Shown in pieces: positions 62,214-64,000 of a stretch of DNA of 64,000 nt. Position numbers and translations under genes: made by a program. The notes under the pieces are model-generated. The model was not told where the DNA came from. It made no database searches and saw nothing but the letters and a program-made list of their open reading frames with translations. Origin of the DNA: CAZSBG01 sp964605145 (GTDB taxonomy: Bacteria; Zhuqueibacterota; Zhuqueibacteria; Thermofontimicrobiales; Thermofontimicrobiaceae); the NCBI GenBank assembly GCA_964605145.1, contig CAZSBG010000011.1, positions 31,253-95,252 on the forward strand, given 5' to 3'. The first letter of the stretch is position 1. Each line of letters opens with the position of its first letter.

Positions 62214-63416
62214 ATGGCTAACATCAAGACCAAAAAAGGTAAAATTGCAATTCTAACCGGTGGCGGCGATGTCCCCGGATTGAATCCGGCAATTCGCGCG
62301 GTGACGATTCGCGCCATTCGTGAAGGTTACGAAGTGATTGGCATTCGTCGTGGTTGGGGCGGCATGATTGAAATCAACCCGGAAAAAGGCGCTGACAACA
62401 GTAAGAATTATATACATTTGACTGAAGAGATTGTGAACAAGGTCGGTCGAACCGGGGGAACGTTTTTGCATACATCCCGAACCCGTCCGAGTCACGTTCC
62501 AAAGGGAAACGTGCCTGAATTTTTGCGGGACAAGTACAAAGATGAAATGAATGATCTGACTCCGGACGTATTGAAAAATCTGGATTTTCTTGGCGTGGAT
62601 TATCTCATCCCCATCGGTGGTGACGATACATTGAGCTATGGCGTGCGGCTTCACAAGGAAGGCATGAAAGTGATCGCCATCCCCAAGACCATGGATAATG
62701 ATGTGCCCGGCACCGACTATTGCATCGGATTCAGCACCTGCGTCACCCGAACCATTGAAATGACTCACCGTTTGAGAACCTCGGCCGGCTCTCACGAACG
62801 AATTCTCGTTATCGAAGTGTTTGGCCGCTATGCCGGATTTACCGCTCTGCTGCCGACCATGGCTGGCGCGGCTAACCGCTGTGTCATTCCTGAATACAAA
62901 TTCGATATTAACCGGCTCACTGAACTGCTGGTTGAAGATCGGTTCACCAATCCAAGCCATTATTCCGTGGTCCTGGTTTCTGAGGGAGCTATATTCGAAG
63001 GCGGCGAAATGGTTTTCCAGGATCTGGAAACCGATGCGTATGGCCACAAAAAACTTGGCGGTATTGGCGATCGCATTTCCGACCAATTGAAAAATCTGAC
63101 GCCCAAATTCAACAATGGCACGCGAATCAATGTCATTAATCAGCGCTTGGGCTACTTGGTTCGATCCGGCGATCCGGACGCCATTGATTCCATCGTCCCA
63201 ATGGCATACGGCAACCTGGCGCTCGATTTGATCATGGATGGCGTTTCGGGCAGACTCACCATTCTGAACAACGGCCGATACGATAACGCGCCCATCGAAG
63301 TTGTGACCAGCTATAACAAAGTGGTTGATGTGGAAAAATACTACAGCACCGACCGGCTGCGTCCTTACTACAAAAGCTTCGAATCCAAGCCATTGTTTAT
63401 CATGGCCAGCGATTGA
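62214..63416 (+). CDS. 6-phosphofructokinase, pyrophosphate-dependent type by active-site residues
   Basis: The 400-aa cytoplasmic enzyme phosphorylates fructose 6-phosphate in glycolysis. ILTGGGDVPGLN binds the phosphate donor. GGDDT (135-139) has D138 where ATP enzymes have G, and PKTMDND (157-163) has K158 where ATP enzymes have G. Both are diagnostic of pyrophosphate-using PFKs, so the reaction is probably reversible. The catalytic D161 and the fructose-6-P-binding MTHRLRTSAGSHERI and EVFGRYAGF are present. ATG 62214 is preferred over GTG 62205, which lies in the ribosome site (GGAG). A terminator follows. Confidence 0.92.
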   Translation: MANIKTKKGKIAILTGGGDVPGLNPAIRAVTIRAIREGYEVIGIRRGWGGMIEINPEKGADNSKNYIHLTEEIVNKVGRTGGTFLHTSRTRPSHVPKGNVPEFLRDKYKDEMNDLTPDVLKNLDFLGVDYLIPIGGDDTLSYGVRLHKEGMKVIAIPKTMDNDVPGTDYCIGFSTCVTRTIEMTHRLRTSAGSHERILVIEVFGRYAGFTALLPTMAGAANRCVIPEYKFDINRLTELLVEDRFTNPSHYSVVLVSEGAIFEGGEMVFQDLETDAYGHKKLGGIGDRISDQLKNLTPKFNNGTRINVINQRLGYLVRSGDPDAIDSIVPMAYGNLALDLIMDGVSGRLTILNNGRYDNAPIEVVTSYNKVVDVEKYYSTDRLRPYYKSFESKPLFIMASD

Positions 63417-63446
63417 TAACAGAAATATTTTTGGAATAGATATTGA

Positions 63447-63483
63447 AAATTCCGAATCAGTGTTTTGGTTCGGGATTTTTTTT
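63447..63483 (+). terminator. rho-independent terminator after pfk
   Basis: AAATTCCGAA pairs with TTCGGGATTT (one G-T wobble) around a 12-base loop, followed by a run of T. Confidence 0.8.
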
Positions 63484-63550
63484 GCTTTTGGAGGAATTGA
63501 ATCAGTGGTATGAAATACTGAAATGCAGTAGCGAAAAACGCTATTCAAAT

Positions 63551-63589
63551 AAAAAAAACGGCGCCCGATCCAAAATCAACACGCCGCTT
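63551..63589 (-). terminator. rho-independent terminator after the cold-shock gene
   Basis: On the minus strand AAGCGGCG pairs with CGCCGTTT (one G-T wobble) and is followed by five more T. It lies 17 bases past the stop codon. Confidence 0.7.
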
Positions 63590-63605
63590 TCTGAAACCCT
63601 TTAAT

Positions 63606-63818
63606 TCAATTTATCACAGTTACTTCCTGTGCTTGCGGTCCTTTTTCTCCTTGTGTAATTGTAAATTCTACTTTTTGCTCGCCCCTGAGGGAGCGATACC
63701 CATCACCCTGGATTCCGCTGTAATGAACGAAAATGTCATCACCGTTTTCACGGGTGATGAAACCATAGCCTTTGATATTGTTAAACCATTTAACAATGCC
63801 TGTTTCACGCTCTGCCAA
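63606..63818 (-). CDS. cold-shock protein (CspA family)
   Basis: The 70-aa single cold-shock domain binds single-stranded nucleic acid through RNP1 (KGYGFI) and RNP2 (DIFVHYS). It starts GIVKWFNNIKGYGFI and ends GPQAQEVTVIN, the full family length. The start is TTG 63818, nine bases after a perfect AAAGGAGG; no ATG is in frame nearby. CspA-type proteins act as RNA chaperones during cold shock or growth. It is monocistronic with its own terminator. Confidence 0.95.
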   Translation of the reverse strand: MAERETGIVKWFNNIKGYGFITRENGDDIFVHYSGIQGDGYRSLRGEQKVEFTITQGEKGPQAQEVTVIN

Positions 63819-63947
63819 AATGTATCACCTCCTTTCAAAATTCCGATTCATTTGGTGAAGAGCGTTTTAAAAGAACAGAAAAGGGTAATACCTGAAAATT
63901 AAAATTGAATTAAGATTATTTAATTCAATTCATTAACTTGACTGAAT

Positions 63948-64000
63948 AGTATCCGCTCAATAATTTATGGTAAAAAGTTCTTTGATAATTTATTTTTCAC
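63948..64000. mobile_element. left end of a second copy of the AGTATCC element, cut by the window edge
   Basis: AGTATCCGCTCAATAA (63948-63963) matches the terminal repeat of the element at 61748-61909, and the following TTTATGGTAAAA matches TTAATGGAAAA there. The rest lies beyond the window. Confidence 0.6.

Noticed and set aside
62253..63548. 431-residue minus-strand open frame
   Set aside because: It is antisense to the conserved phosphofructokinase gene and has no family features.

Overview
The window looks like a chromosomal contig from a Gram-negative, free-living heterotroph of the FCB group, most plausibly candidate phylum KSB1/Calditrichota. This is inferred from family content, not from a marker gene. 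The supporting families are C-terminal type IX secretion (T9SS) sorting domains with PNPFNPTT-type motifs, TonB-dependent receptors with a carboxypeptidase-regulatory-like head, PorV/UPF0164-type outer-membrane proteins, many lipoproteins, an Mla lipid transporter, and strong AGGAGG ribosome sites. No rRNA, tRNA or CRISPR array was seen.

Left edge (1-3.2 kb): accessory DNA. Two attC-like sites (91-160 and 1437-1569) flank a 395-aa six-bladed beta-propeller gene and have complementary simple sites, as expected of an integron gene cassette. The tail of another gene lies just before the first site. Next come decayed remains: a frameshifted YafQ-type toxin, an antitoxin tail, the tail of an N6-adenine methylase and a broken rhuM-like gene. 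A palindrome-rich element with terminal inverted repeats follows.

3.6-11.5 kb: an RsbW-like kinase and a STAS-domain partner, then an Mla-type ABC transporter (permease, ATPase, MCE protein, lipoprotein), interrupted by palindromic and 7-bp tandem repeats. A double-parvulin lipoprotein and a lipoprotein alpha/beta hydrolase follow.

11.5-37.8 kb: a carbohydrate (probably alpha-glucan) locus. A LacI regulator with a near-perfect sigma70-type promoter and a palindromic operator candidate precedes two paralogous modules of TonB-dependent receptor, ~1170-aa secreted protein with Asp/Asn-rich repeats, and PorV-like protein. Each module also has a double-parvulin lipoprotein upstream. Between them lie a Fic protein, a GH13 amylase-family lipoprotein, a PQQ-type beta-propeller lipoprotein and a T9SS-exported protein. 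The second module ends with a 771-aa lipoprotein that carries starch-binding-like FNGW domains and a T9SS tail, closed by a strong terminator at 37777-37826.

37.8-55 kb (minus strand): a coiled-coil protein, the operon Na+/solute symporter - endonuclease/exonuclease/phosphatase protein - RNase HI, a glutamine amidotransferase, and a second glycan-degrading cluster: chitobiase C-terminal remnant, GH127 beta-L-arabinofuranosidase, esterase/S9-like hydrolase and GH3 with PA14. A thymidylate-kinase-like protein with a degenerate P-loop and an orphan HicB-like protein follow.

54.6-64 kb: an oxidoreductase, a ferritin-VIT1 iron/manganese transporter, an aldo/keto reductase, a Tricorn protease, a pyrophosphate-type 6-phosphofructokinase and a cold-shock protein. 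Small elements with terminal inverted repeats and internal hairpins recur through the window; two carry apparent target-site duplications.
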